Shown here: positions 8,658-17,432 of the stretch, one piece after another
Numbering within the stretch: the stretch's first letter is position 1
How the letters are laid out: each line of letters opens with the position of its first letter
From: MKUN01 sp964481425
GTDB lineage: Bacteria; Bacteroidota; Bacteroidia; Chitinophagales; Chitinophagaceae
DNA length: 64,000 nucleotides
Reading direction: 5' to 3'
Assembly (NCBI GenBank): GCA_964481425.1
Contig: CAYZTM010000011.1
Coordinates: 1 to 64,000 of the forward strand
Translations under genes and position numbers: made by a program
The notes under the pieces: generated by a model
Seen by the model: only the letters and a program-made list of their open reading frames with translations
Told to the model about the DNA's origin: nothing
Database searches by the model: none

Positions 8658-8821
8658 AAAGCCTCTGATTGGGGCACAATATAGTGTTTTGGTTATTGGT
8701 GTCACATAGAGTTCATTTATATTTATGCTGTTGTTGGGTATACTTGTGATCCTGAAATATTAGTAGCGCTTTTCCTGCTTACTTTTATCCACACAAGTAT
8801 TATTTACTCGGTCCGCAGTAG

Positions 8822-8829
8822 TATATTTG
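8822..8829 (+). promoter_or_regulatory. -7 box for the TPR histidine kinase
   Basis: TATATTTG ends only 9 nt before the ATG at 8839, predicting a nearly leaderless mRNA. This makes the second ATG at 8848 a real alternative start. Confidence 0.5.
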
Positions 8830-8838
8830 AACATCCTT

Positions 8839-10857
8839 ATGAACTTAATGAAAACCCTTTTTAACGCGAGGTCTAAGACTGTATTATCGGTAAGCTTGCT
8901 ATTTTGTGTCGGCAGGCTTTTCGCCCAGCCTGACATTTCCCAACTGTTAACAAAACTCCACTCCGCCAGGACTGATACCGCTATTACCTACGCTTATCGT
9001 GATATCTTTCGCTATTATCAATATTCCGATCCCGATTCAGCAGTGTACTATCTGCGGCAGGGCCTCGGAGAAGTGACCCAAAGAGATTATAAATTAGGGA
9101 TTGCCAATCTGACCGTCCTTATGGCTAATGCCGATATGGACCAGGGTCATATGGACCAGGCCCGTAAGCATAGTCTCGAAGCCCTTCAGGTTTTTACAGA
9201 AGCGGCTAACAAAGACGGCATTGCTTTCGCTAATAACAACCTCGGCACTATCGAGGGGCGTAGCGGGAACTACGATAAGGCCATTGCCTACTTCATGAAG
9301 GCACTTAAGATCAACGAGAGCACGGGTAACGAACGAGGTGTGCTTTCAGGTTACCTTAAGCTGGGGGTGGTCAATGAGCGCACCAATGATCTCGATAAGG
9401 CCTTAGACTACTACAATAAGGCTATGGATATTGCAAGAAAGGAGCCTGATTCTGTTAATGTAGTGACCCTGTACAATAACATCGGTATTGTTTATGGCAA
9501 ACGTGGTGCCTTCAAAAAGGCCATTGAATGTTTTGATAATGCCATTCAGCTATCTGCAAAACACCCGCGCCTTGGCGGCATGGAGATACAATCGCTGATG
9601 AACATGGGCATCGTTTATGATAACCTCGAGCAGAACACTAAAGCCATCGGGTACCTCGACCGTGCTATGGCACTGGCCCGGGAGCGACATTTCCCCGAAG
9701 ATTATGCCCGCATCATAGAGAACATTGCCTCAGTATATGAAAAGACCAACCCTGCCAAAGCCTTCTCAATACTTGGCGAAGCGCTTGATACTGCCCGCGC
9801 CATAGGTAATAAGAGCCTGCAACTTGATATACTGGACGCAATGATAGCCAGCGCAAAAACAGGCAAAGACTATAAGGCTGCATTGGCTATATATGAGCAG
9901 GAGCGTGCTTTGAGGGATAGCTTGTTCAATATCGGTAAAGCGAAAGAGATAGCGAACCTGCAAAGTACCTACGAGTTGGACAAGTCGAATGAGAAGGTGC
10001 AGCAATTAATGCTTTCAGAAAAGCGTAATGCCCAGAAGCGCGATATTATCATTATGGTTGCCGCAGGTCTTGCACTTACACTGTTAGCAATGTTCTTCTT
10101 TTATCGTAAGACACGTAGCCTCAATGTCCAGTTGCTGAAGCGGGAAGCGGAATTAAAGAAGGCCAACACAATAAAAGACAAGCTGTTTTCCATCATTGGT
10201 CACGACCTTAGGGGGCCAATTGCCAATGCCCCGCACATGATCAGCATATACAACATGCCCGCGACCACTGCGGAAGAAAAACAGTACCTGGTAGATGCCC
10301 TTGCCGAGAATGCTTCTGCATCACTCGATACACTGGACAAATTACTGTATTGGGGCCAGTCGCAGATCAAAGGTATCGGCATGACACGCTCTGTGTTCGA
10401 TGCAGCCCCCAACGTAGATAATATCCTGCACCTCATGAAAGGAAGTGCAGAACGCAAACAGATCAGTATTGTGAACAAAATACCTGCTGACACCACTGTT
10501 TATGCCGACCCGACCCATTTCGATTTCATTACACGTAATCTCCTTTCCAATGCGATAAAATTCACCAATACAGGTGGTACTATAACGCTCAATGTCAACA
10601 AAACCGTTAGGGAGGGATATGTAGTTTTTTCTGTTACCGACAATGGTGTGGGCATGGACAAATTGCAACTTGCACGTGTTTTTGAACCAATGGCAAGCAG
10701 TACGTTGGGTACCGCCAACGAAAGAGGGACCAGCATAGGCCTTATGCTTTGCAAGGAGTTCGTTGAGGAGAACGGGGGCAGTATCTGGGCTGAGAGTAAG
10801 TTAGGGGAGGGTACTACTTTTTATTTCGCATTGCTGGCTGAGGCCAAAAACGCATAG
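8839..10857 (+). CDS. TPR-repeat sensor histidine kinase
   Basis: About 672 residues. A signal peptide ends near VGRLFAQ. Five to seven tetratricopeptide repeats follow (for example NNLGTIEGRSGNYDKAIAYF and NNIGIVYGKRGAFKKAIECF). A transmembrane helix lies about 400-420 (IIIMVAAGLALTLLAMFFFY), then a short coiled coil. The kinase core has His455 in FSIIGHDLRGP, an N box NLLSNAIKF, DNGVGMDK and a G2 region GTSIGLMLCKEF. The TPR array should be periplasmic and sense a protein or peptide. No response regulator is adjacent, so the partner is elsewhere. The start is ATG 8839 or 8848. Confidence 0.9.
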   Translation: MNLMKTLFNARSKTVLSVSLLFCVGRLFAQPDISQLLTKLHSARTDTAITYAYRDIFRYYQYSDPDSAVYYLRQGLGEVTQRDYKLGIANLTVLMANADMDQGHMDQARKHSLEALQVFTEAANKDGIAFANNNLGTIEGRSGNYDKAIAYFMKALKINESTGNERGVLSGYLKLGVVNERTNDLDKALDYYNKAMDIARKEPDSVNVVTLYNNIGIVYGKRGAFKKAIECFDNAIQLSAKHPRLGGMEIQSLMNMGIVYDNLEQNTKAIGYLDRAMALARERHFPEDYARIIENIASVYEKTNPAKAFSILGEALDTARAIGNKSLQLDILDAMIASAKTGKDYKAALAIYEQERALRDSLFNIGKAKEIANLQSTYELDKSNEKVQQLMLSEKRNAQKRDIIIMVAAGLALTLLAMFFFYRKTRSLNVQLLKREAELKKANTIKDKLFSIIGHDLRGPIANAPHMISIYNMPATTAEEKQYLVDALAENASASLDTLDKLLYWGQSQIKGIGMTRSVFDAAPNVDNILHLMKGSAERKQISIVNKIPADTTVYADPTHFDFITRNLLSNAIKFTNTGGTITLNVNKTVREGYVVFSVTDNGVGMDKLQLARVFEPMASSTLGTANERGTSIGLMLCKEFVEENGGSIWAESKLGEGTTFYFALLAEAKNA

Positions 10858-10935
10858 GACTACAATACATCGCTCTTTATCTACCCACGTATTGGTATGC
10901 CACATTCTATAAATGGTCGAAAATGCTTACAGGTA

Positions 10936-10943
10936 TAGTTTTG
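10936..10943 (+). promoter_or_regulatory. Possible -7 box for the exported four-cysteine protein
   Basis: TAGTTTTG matches TAnnTTTG and lies 57 nt before the ATG at 11001. No -33 element is obvious. Confidence 0.35.
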
Positions 10944-11000
10944 TGGCTTTAAAAGTTGCATAAGTATCATTTTTTTTGTTTCTTGTTCCAAATTTAATTT

Positions 11001-11705
11001 ATGAAACTACTCAAAACTGTATTCATTATTGCAGCTATTGCTTTAGCAAGCCCCATGTTTGCCCAGGAGATATCCTGTGATTTTTATCATCACGAAGGTG
11101 TTATGTACCAGTTGGCAAAGCACAAGTACATGATAGAGAACACAATGTCGAACGTTATCAACGACAAAAGGGCCAAGAACAAAGACGAAGCTATTAATGA
11201 CTATGCTGCATTAAAAGTGGAGTTCGATGCATCTACAACGCAGTTTGTATATGAAATGAGTGGTAAGAAGCGTCTTTCTAAGACATTTGACCGTATTAAC
11301 TGGGCTTTTATAAAGGATAGGGAGAAAGAATACTGCTATGAATGCAAATATGTATTCCCTTACGATGACAATGACTGCCATTACTGCCGTTATCACCTGC
11401 ATCCTTACCAGGTAAGGTGGTATGCTCAGGCGATCAACGATTATATCGCAGCATGCGACAAGTTTGTTGCTAAATATGGTTCAAAGAAAAATCATCTTCC
11501 TTCGCGTTATGTAGATATGGGCATCTCTGATCTGCTTAGTTCGGTTGACCTGAACCATGGCATATACAGGATGCATGCGAACAGGAGGGAATTCCTGGCT
11601 TCCTTGTTACTGCAACTAAAGCCGGAAACTGTTAAGAACCTTAAAGAAAACAGCCCCTACTGGCACACCGTGGTGTACCGCACACCCAAGAAAAAGAAAA
11701 AATAA
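11001..11705 (+). CDS. Exported protein of unknown function with a CxxC...CxxC motif
   Basis: A 234-residue protein I do not recognise. The signal peptide ends near SPMFAQ. A mostly helical, charged body follows. Cys112, Cys115, Cys126 and Cys129 form a CYEC-x10-CHYC pair typical of zinc ribbons, with nearby His residues (YRYHLHP region), and one more Cys at 26. The end is basic (TPKKKKK). A zinc-ribbon fold outside the cytoplasm is uncommon; a redox or haem role is possible, but no CxxCH is present. It stands alone, with a strong terminator behind it. Confidence 0.75.
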   Translation: MKLLKTVFIIAAIALASPMFAQEISCDFYHHEGVMYQLAKHKYMIENTMSNVINDKRAKNKDEAINDYAALKVEFDASTTQFVYEMSGKKRLSKTFDRINWAFIKDREKEYCYECKYVFPYDDNDCHYCRYHLHPYQVRWYAQAINDYIAACDKFVAKYGSKKNHLPSRYVDMGISDLLSSVDLNHGIYRMHANRREFLASLLLQLKPETVKNLKENSPYWHTVVYRTPKKKKK

Positions 11706-11732
11706 TTGTTTGTAATAAATAAACACTCAAAA

Positions 11733-11762
11733 AGCAGGGCGCGCACGCGCTCTGCTTTTTTG
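11733..11762 (+). terminator. Intrinsic terminator
   Basis: An 11-bp stem (AGCAGGGCGCG with CGCGCTCTGCT, one G-T pair) with a 2-nt centre is followed by a T run. Confidence 0.9.
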
Positions 11763-11861
11763 TTTGCCCGCTTTGTTAAGGGGAAATAATAAGAGACGAA
11801 CGTACTCTATAAAATTAATGTTAACTTTAGTTTATATTCTTCACCATTTAAATGTTTATTT

Positions 11862-12473
11862 ATGAGAAAAATTATTCTACTTCTATTGTTAACCATCATT
11901 ATGAATCTGCCGAAAGCACATGCCACGGTTCATGTGATCGAAGTCGGCCCGAACCAAACCAAGGCGTTTGTCCCCGATAGCATAACTGTTACCCTCGGAG
12001 ATACGGTTAAGTGGGTTTGGAAGGCTTTAGTGCATACGACCACAAGTGATGTGGGCGGAATACCTGTTGGGGCTACGCCCTGGGACGCAAACCTCGATGC
12101 TACTGACTCGACCTTTATGTATGAGCCTACGTTAACGGGGACATATAACTACCATTGTACTTTTCACGTTAGTATGGGTATGGTGGGCAAGTTCGTGGTC
12201 GTTTCTCCTGCATCTGTAAAGAATGTCGCCAATACGCAAGACATTGAATTGAGCCCCAATCCTGCAAAAGGGGAATTTACACTTAGCTCAGGCTCCGACA
12301 CCCAAACGGACCTGTTAGACCTTTCAGGGAAAGTCATTATGCATCTGCACCCCATGTCTGCCTCAGGCAATGAACTGCATTACAGCACGGCAGGCATAGC
12401 AGAAGGTTTATACCTGTTAAGGATAGCAACAAAGGGCCATATCGTAACGAAGAAGCTCCAGGTGGCCAAGTAA
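11862..12473 (+). CDS. Secreted cupredoxin (plastocyanin-like) with T9SS type A sorting domain
   Basis: 203 residues. The signal peptide ends near AHA (residue 21). A single blue-copper domain covers about 22-115, with ligands His58 (ALVHTTT), Cys99, His102 and Met107 in the order C-x2-H-x4-M seen in plastocyanins. A T9SS type A sorting domain follows (IELSPNPAKGEFTL to KKLQVAK). It should be a copper electron carrier displayed at, or released from, the cell surface. Surface display of a cupredoxin through T9SS is a known architecture in Bacteroidota; its redox partner is not in view. It is monocistronic, ended by a bidirectional hairpin. Confidence 0.9.
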   Translation: MRKIILLLLLTIIMNLPKAHATVHVIEVGPNQTKAFVPDSITVTLGDTVKWVWKALVHTTTSDVGGIPVGATPWDANLDATDSTFMYEPTLTGTYNYHCTFHVSMGMVGKFVVVSPASVKNVANTQDIELSPNPAKGEFTLSSGSDTQTDLLDLSGKVIMHLHPMSASGNELHYSTAGIAEGLYLLRIATKGHIVTKKLQVAK

Positions 12474-12491
12474 ACTTGTTGATTGTAATAA

Positions 12492-12533
12492 AAATAAGGC
12501 ATTGAGATCGCAGACGATTTCAATGCCTTATTT
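12492..12533. terminator. Bidirectional terminator between convergent genes
   Basis: A 19-bp near-perfect inverted repeat (AAATAAGGCATTGAGATCG at 12492-12510 with its complement at 12515-12533, one wobble) sits between the cupredoxin gene and the convergent lipoprotein gene. A/T tracts on both sides fit termination in both directions. Confidence 0.88.
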
Positions 12534-12554
12534 ACTTCTTATACGGTAGTTGAT

Positions 12555-12809
12555 TTACTTCTTGTATGGTTGCACAAGTTGGCAGTAAACGGAAGTATCT
12601 GTGGCTTTCAGGTGAGTGTAGATATAATTACACTGGTCCTGGGCCTTACTTTGTTTTATTTCTCCGAGGTCATTGGACGTAGCGCCTTTTACACCACTGT
12701 AGCATTCGCAAACATACCGGTCGCGCCTGCAAGACAGCGTTAACGATACGATGCAAAGAAGCAAAAGAGCTGTGAATGTCCGCTTGTGAGTGGGTAGCAT
12801 ATTTTTCAT
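12555..12809 (-). CDS. Small cysteine-rich lipoprotein
   Basis: 84 residues. A basic start and hydrophobic run lead to the lipobox LTLSC at Cys27. The mature part begins CRRDRYVCECYSG and has further Cys near the end. It resembles the lipoprotein at 13388-13660, which begins CTRERTGATYVCQC: both have C-basic-x-R...YVCxC after the lipid anchor. It follows the DoxX gene by 9 nt and is probably co-transcribed with it. Function is unknown; the conserved cysteines may form disulfides or bind metal. Confidence 0.75.
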   Translation of the reverse strand: MKNMLPTHKRTFTALLLLCIVSLTLSCRRDRYVCECYSGVKGATSNDLGEIKQSKAQDQCNYIYTHLKATDTSVYCQLVQPYKK

Positions 12810-12818
12810 GAAATAAAA

Positions 12819-13229
12819 TTAGTTTTTATCTACGGAATATTTACCTGGTCCAACAAATAAAAGTCCGAGAAACACAAAAAAAAGTTCTATAGCATGTGAT
12901 GCAGTACCAAGGCTATCGCCTCCTTTGATATGATGCATCACTGCCACAAACATAGTAAACATTAGTAACAAGACGGCAGGTCTGAAAAATAAGCCTAGTA
13001 TAAGAAACAAGCCGCCCACGCTTTCTGCAACCCATGCCATAATACCCCAAAACAGGAAACCTGAGTGGATCCCGAGGTTCGACATGGATGAGCCCAGCTT
13101 CTCCCATTTTTCAGGTCCTCCGGCTAATTTTGGATAGCCGTGTGCGATCAGCATCATAGCGCCAAGCCCTAATCTCATGAGCAGAAGGCCCGTGCTAGTA
13201 TACCTGTTTAATTTACCCAATATTGCCAT
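12819..13229 (-). CDS. DoxX family membrane protein
   Basis: 136 residues with four hydrophobic helices (about 15-32, 58-75, 80-97 and 112-128). The DoxX pattern is LLLMRLGLGAMMLIAHGYPK with an early G/P-rich loop GGPEKWEKLG. DoxX proteins are small inner-membrane proteins, in some bacteria linked to redox stress or thiosulfate:quinone oxidoreductase. The exact role here cannot be told. It is the first gene of a two-gene unit with the small lipoprotein. Confidence 0.9.
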   Translation of the reverse strand: MAILGKLNRYTSTGLLLMRLGLGAMMLIAHGYPKLAGGPEKWEKLGSSMSNLGIHSGFLFWGIMAWVAESVGGLFLILGLFFRPAVLLLMFTMFVAVMHHIKGGDSLGTASHAIELFFVFLGLLFVGPGKYSVDKN

Positions 13230-13387
13230 CTGTAAACTGCTATTGATCGCTGATTTGTTCCCTAAATATAGTCAGCATATCCTTATCATGCAATACACCC
13301 TTCTTTTTTGCCTATTTGTTTTGAAGCCCTTCTTTTTTATGTTTGATTGTATATATTTGCTACTGTAATAAAAATTACCGGCTCTTT

Positions 13388-13660
13388 ATGAAAAAGATAT
13401 CTACAACTTTAGGTCTTGTATTGCTTGCTGCAAGTTTGGTAATGGTAAGTTGTACAAGGGAGCGCACAGGCGCTACTTATGTATGCCAGTGCACTACCAA
13501 TGTATATGTGCATGGTGTCGTTACCGAAACTTCTGTTACCAATTATCCCATTACAAGTGCTGACCCTGAAAATGCTCAGACCTTGTGCGACTCATATGAT
13601 ATGAATCTTACGCAAACCGGTATGACCAATGGCCAAACTAAGAATTGCGTGGTCCAATAA
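13388..13660 (+). CDS. Small cysteine-rich lipoprotein, related to the one at 12555-12809
   Basis: 90 residues from the ATG at 13388. The lipobox LVMVSC ends at Cys22. The mature part has CTRERTGATYVCQC and two later Cys (TLCDSYD, NCVVQ). It shares the C-T/R-R-x-R...YVCxC opening with the neighbour on the other side of doxX, which suggests an old duplication. Function is unknown. A strong terminator follows. Confidence 0.78.
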   Translation: MKKISTTLGLVLLAASLVMVSCTRERTGATYVCQCTTNVYVHGVVTETSVTNYPITSADPENAQTLCDSYDMNLTQTGMTNGQTKNCVVQ

Positions 13661-13681
13661 GTAAGCATCAATTTTTTTCTG

Positions 13682-13710
13682 AACGGGTTGCCCTGGCAAC
13701 CCGTTTTTTT
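13682..13710 (+). terminator. Intrinsic terminator
   Basis: An 11-bp perfect stem (AACGGGTTGCC and complement) with loop CT is followed by a run of T. Confidence 0.92.
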
Positions 13711-14171
13711 GTTTTAACGGTAAGTTATTTTGACATCACTTATACTAACCCAAAATTGATATTTACTCCTTTTCCCTTCTTTTCTATTCGTATTATTGAC
13801 CACGATTCGGTAAACAACTGAATAAAATACCCTTAATAACCAACTTAATAGCTCTTACTGCCGTCTTTTATATTATCCGGTTTTGGGATGGCTTTCAAGA
13901 GTGTAAAATACAGGGTATGATTGTTCAATATTGTTCTGTATAGTTCGCCAGAAGTCATCTGTCTTAACAAGAGTGTTATTTTTGAAATGTTTCATTTAAA
14001 TGATAAATAATAATAATATTTTTGTTGCTTTGTTTACATTTTCTATCTATATTGTCACAAGAAATTATTGTACTTGATTTCATTGAATATAGAAGAAACC
14101 TTGTCAGCAGGAAATAGGCCTGTTTATTGTAACTACACCATACACAACTATAGAAAAACAACGGGTTTTAT
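13711..14171 (+). other. AT-rich non-coding region upstream of the first CHU_C protein
   Basis: No gene is seen in these 461 bases. A possible -7 box TATTTTTG lies at 14017-14024, giving a long leader of about 140 nt if used. Short open frames here have no protein-like features. Confidence 0.5.
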
Positions 14172-17100
14172 ATGTATAATAAATTACACAAATTTCTTTT
14201 TTCTTTTTTGCTCTGCAGTTGGCCATTCTTGTCTATGGCGAATGGGAATGGTAGCTTGGGTAATTTTTACTCGTTTACCAAATGCGGCCTGAACTACACC
14301 ACTGCATCATCGAAAATAGGACAGCGTTACAGCCCCCCCGGGCCCGCTCAGCCGGCCCCGTTAGTTATTAGTGGCATCCCTGTAGGAGCTACTATAGAAG
14401 CTGCTTTTTTATATGTCGAGGGTTCAGGTGATGGTGCTGCACAGACTGCAACATTAACCGGCCCGACAGGTACTCAAAATTTCAACATGACCCTTATTGG
14501 TACAGCCGGTGACAAATGTTGGGGATATTCTGGTTCTACCACTTATAGGGCTGATGTAACAGCCATAGTTACGGGTAATGCTACTTACAATATATCAGGC
14601 CTGATGACAAACCCGCCCAATGGTAGCAATGATATGGATGGCTGTACCTTGATAGTAATATACAGCGACCCCGCTGTTGTTACCTGGAATGGTACCATCG
14701 TAATAGACGATGGCGCTTTAGAATCGAGTGGTGGTACGGTCAATCATACTATGAATTATGCAGCAGTATGCGGGCCAACGAATAATGCAAGGGCCTTCAT
14801 GGCTATCGGCGATCTGCAAAATCAGACCAGTACCATTACCATGAACGGTACCCCGACGCCGTACACTTTTAATTGGTGGAATTTCCTGGATGTAGCAACT
14901 ACAATTAATGCTGCACAAACATCCTCTTTATTTACTGTACAAGGTTCAGGTGATTGTTATAATATAGCATGTGTTGGAATATACTATCAAAATACCTCTT
15001 GCGCGGTGTGTGTACCCCCTATAGTTGATCTTGACAGCACAATGACGCCTGCTACATGCGATCAGTGTAATGGTACTGCGACTGTCATAGCTACGGGCAG
15101 TCCCATAGGTTATACTTACCTCTGGTCAACAGGCGATACTACTGCAACCATTAGTGGGCTATGTGCCGGTACTTATTCCGTAACCGTTCAGTCAGGCCCT
15201 ACTATCGCTACTGCAACGGTTACCGTTACGGATCTGGGCCATATTTTCGGGCTTGATACTTCGTCAACTAATCCACTTTGTTTCCAGGATTGTAATGGGC
15301 ATATTACCGTTACGCCAAATGGCGGTACCGCACCTTACAATTATGCATGGGCGCCCAATCTGGGTAACACCGGCACCTTAAATAACCTTTGCCAGGGCAC
15401 TTACATGGTGACTGTTACGGATAGTTTCAACTGTGTTACTCATGATACATTCACGCTAACGCATCCCCCAATAGTGCCTGGCCCCAATACATACGATGTG
15501 GCATATTGCCAGTACGAAACGGCAGTTCCGCTCACTGCGGTCTTGAGTAATCCTTTGCACACTGCACTGTGGTACACGCAGCCTACCGGCGGCACCGGGA
15601 CCCCCACAGCACCTGTACCAAGTACGGCCACTCCGGGCACATTTACCTGGTATGTTTCAGAGGAAGACTCTACAGGTTGCGAAAGTTCGCGCGTCCCTGC
15701 CAATGTGATCATAAAGGCAAAACCGTTGCCACCTGTATTGTTCAGTTCCGAGATCAATTATTGCCAGTGGGATTCTGCGATGCAGTTATATGCCGTAGGC
15801 GACTCGCTCAAATGGTACACCCAGCCTACAGGAGGCACTTACAGTTTTGTGGCACCAACACCGCAGACCGATGTTTTGGGCGTATTTAACTGGTATGTGA
15901 GCCAAACGGTAAATGGCTGCGAGAGCGACCGCATACCGGTAATAGTGGGTATATACCAGAAACCGGAGCCTCCTGTTACAAAAGATGTTGTTTATTGCCA
16001 GGGCGATGTGGCTGAGCCATTGACGGCCATTGGTACGGATATCAAGTGGTACTTATTGCCGCAAGGCGGTAGTGCTCAGCCTACACCTACACCGATCACT
16101 ACTATACCGGATACGGTGATCTGGTATGTGGCGTCCAATAATCATGGCTGCGAGAGCGATCGCACACCTCTGAAGGTGATCACCAAGTATCGTCCTTCTG
16201 CACATATCTTGTACTCTAACGATTCGGTATGCCAGTTCGATACCCTCACCTACTTGTATTCAGGCTATGCGCTCGATAGTGCAGTATTTGCCTGGGAATG
16301 GCCGGAAGGTGCCGTAGTGTTGAGTGGTAACGACAGCACACGTGGCCCGATTGTGGTGCGCTTTGATTCTACCGGTCCCAAGCATGTATCGCTCGTTGTG
16401 TCCGACAACGGCTGCAGTAGTCCGAGAGCTACGGTACCGGTTGAGGTAAAAGTATTACCTGTTACGGTCATCAGCCTTTCCAAAGACAATGCCTGCAAGG
16501 ATGATACGATTAAAATAGGCTTGGGTTATTCCAATATGGGTATCATGAACTACTGGTGGGATTTTGACGGAGGCATCACACCATGGGGTAGTAGTGGTAG
16601 CTGGGGTGCAGATGGCGGAGGCCCTTATTACATAACATGGGCAACCCCTGGTATCCACCCTATCCATTTGCATGTACAGGGCGAGAATGAATGTTTCTCG
16701 CGCCCAGATGCTATCGACACAGTAAACCTGCATGATCGTCCTGAGGCGAAGATAGAAGGCCTTAGCGCGGATAATATCTGCTCAGGTGATAGTGTACGTG
16801 TATGGGCATCCACCAACCTCGCCGGCAACAGTTACGAATGGACACCATGGCAGTTCTTTGACGATGGCAACAATACATCTGTAGTGAATGCATATATAGA
16901 GTTTACGCGATATATTAAGCTCCGCGTTACCGATGCATATGGTTGCTATAACGAGGACAGCATGCTGGTGCATACAAAACCCTGTTGTGAGATATTCCTT
17001 CCGGATGCGTTCACACCAAACGGGGATGGTCATAATGACCTGTTCCGTATTGTCGACCAGGGACATCATCCGCTTACCGACTTCCGTGTTTTCAATCGCT

Positions 17101-17258
17101 GGGGTGAGGTAGTGTTTAATACAACCGATCCGAGTCAGGGTTGGGATGGCAGTCACGAAGGTGTCGCCCAGGACATGGATGTGTATTATTACATCGTTAA
17201 GTTCAAGTGTGACGGGAAGCCTACTACCAAAATAGGAGAAGTTACACTTATAAGATAG
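14172..17258 (+). CDS. Giant secreted adhesin-like protein with T9SS type B (CHU_C) sorting domain, paralogue 1
   Basis: 1,028 residues with a signal peptide ending near LSMA. Residues 28-280 form a beta-rich N-terminal domain resembling DUF3344 adhesin domains. Two SprB-like repeats cover about 285-430 (LWSTGDTTATISGLCAGTYS, CQGTYMVTVTD). Cysteine-bearing Ig-like repeats (YCQxxxAxPLTA...WYTQPTGG...GCESxR) cover about 435-680, and PKD-like domains about 690-910. Residues about 935-1028 are the CHU_C/T9SS type B domain (PDAFTPNGDGHNDLF, FNRWGEVVF, GWDGSHEG). It is expected on the cell surface in adhesion or gliding. Its C-terminal ~590 residues closely match the next gene, a tandem paralogue. 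Confidence 0.9.
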   Translation: MYNKLHKFLFSFLLCSWPFLSMANGNGSLGNFYSFTKCGLNYTTASSKIGQRYSPPGPAQPAPLVISGIPVGATIEAAFLYVEGSGDGAAQTATLTGPTGTQNFNMTLIGTAGDKCWGYSGSTTYRADVTAIVTGNATYNISGLMTNPPNGSNDMDGCTLIVIYSDPAVVTWNGTIVIDDGALESSGGTVNHTMNYAAVCGPTNNARAFMAIGDLQNQTSTITMNGTPTPYTFNWWNFLDVATTINAAQTSSLFTVQGSGDCYNIACVGIYYQNTSCAVCVPPIVDLDSTMTPATCDQCNGTATVIATGSPIGYTYLWSTGDTTATISGLCAGTYSVTVQSGPTIATATVTVTDLGHIFGLDTSSTNPLCFQDCNGHITVTPNGGTAPYNYAWAPNLGNTGTLNNLCQGTYMVTVTDSFNCVTHDTFTLTHPPIVPGPNTYDVAYCQYETAVPLTAVLSNPLHTALWYTQPTGGTGTPTAPVPSTATPGTFTWYVSEEDSTGCESSRVPANVIIKAKPLPPVLFSSEINYCQWDSAMQLYAVGDSLKWYTQPTGGTYSFVAPTPQTDVLGVFNWYVSQTVNGCESDRIPVIVGIYQKPEPPVTKDVVYCQGDVAEPLTAIGTDIKWYLLPQGGSAQPTPTPITTIPDTVIWYVASNNHGCESDRTPLKVITKYRPSAHILYSNDSVCQFDTLTYLYSGYALDSAVFAWEWPEGAVVLSGNDSTRGPIVVRFDSTGPKHVSLVVSDNGCSSPRATVPVEVKVLPVTVISLSKDNACKDDTIKIGLGYSNMGIMNYWWDFDGGITPWGSSGSWGADGGGPYYITWATPGIHPIHLHVQGENECFSRPDAIDTVNLHDRPEAKIEGLSADNICSGDSVRVWASTNLAGNSYEWTPWQFFDDGNNTSVVNAYIEFTRYIKLRVTDAYGCYNEDSMLVHTKPCCEIFLPDAFTPNGDGHNDLFRIVDQGHHPLTDFRVFNRWGEVVFNTTDPSQGWDGSHEGVAQDMDVYYYIVKFKCDGKPTTKIGEVTLIR

Positions 17259-17278
17259 GCGTAATATTAAAGTGTTTT

Positions 17279-17316
17279 ATTGAGCCGGTATTTTTTAGTA
17301 CCGGCTCAATTGTTTT
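17279..17316 (+). terminator. Intrinsic terminator between the CHU_C paralogues
   Basis: A 12-bp stem (ATTGAGCCGGTA and complement) with an 8-nt loop, then TGTTTT. The paralogues are therefore probably separate transcription units. Confidence 0.85.
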
Positions 17317-17432
17317 GTAGTATATATGTGATAAAAGTAAAACATATTTTTTGTTAAAAAAATTAACCTTTTTTGATAATAATCCGTAATTTTAAGCTGT
17401 AAAATTGTACTTACGAAAACTTACACAGGTAT

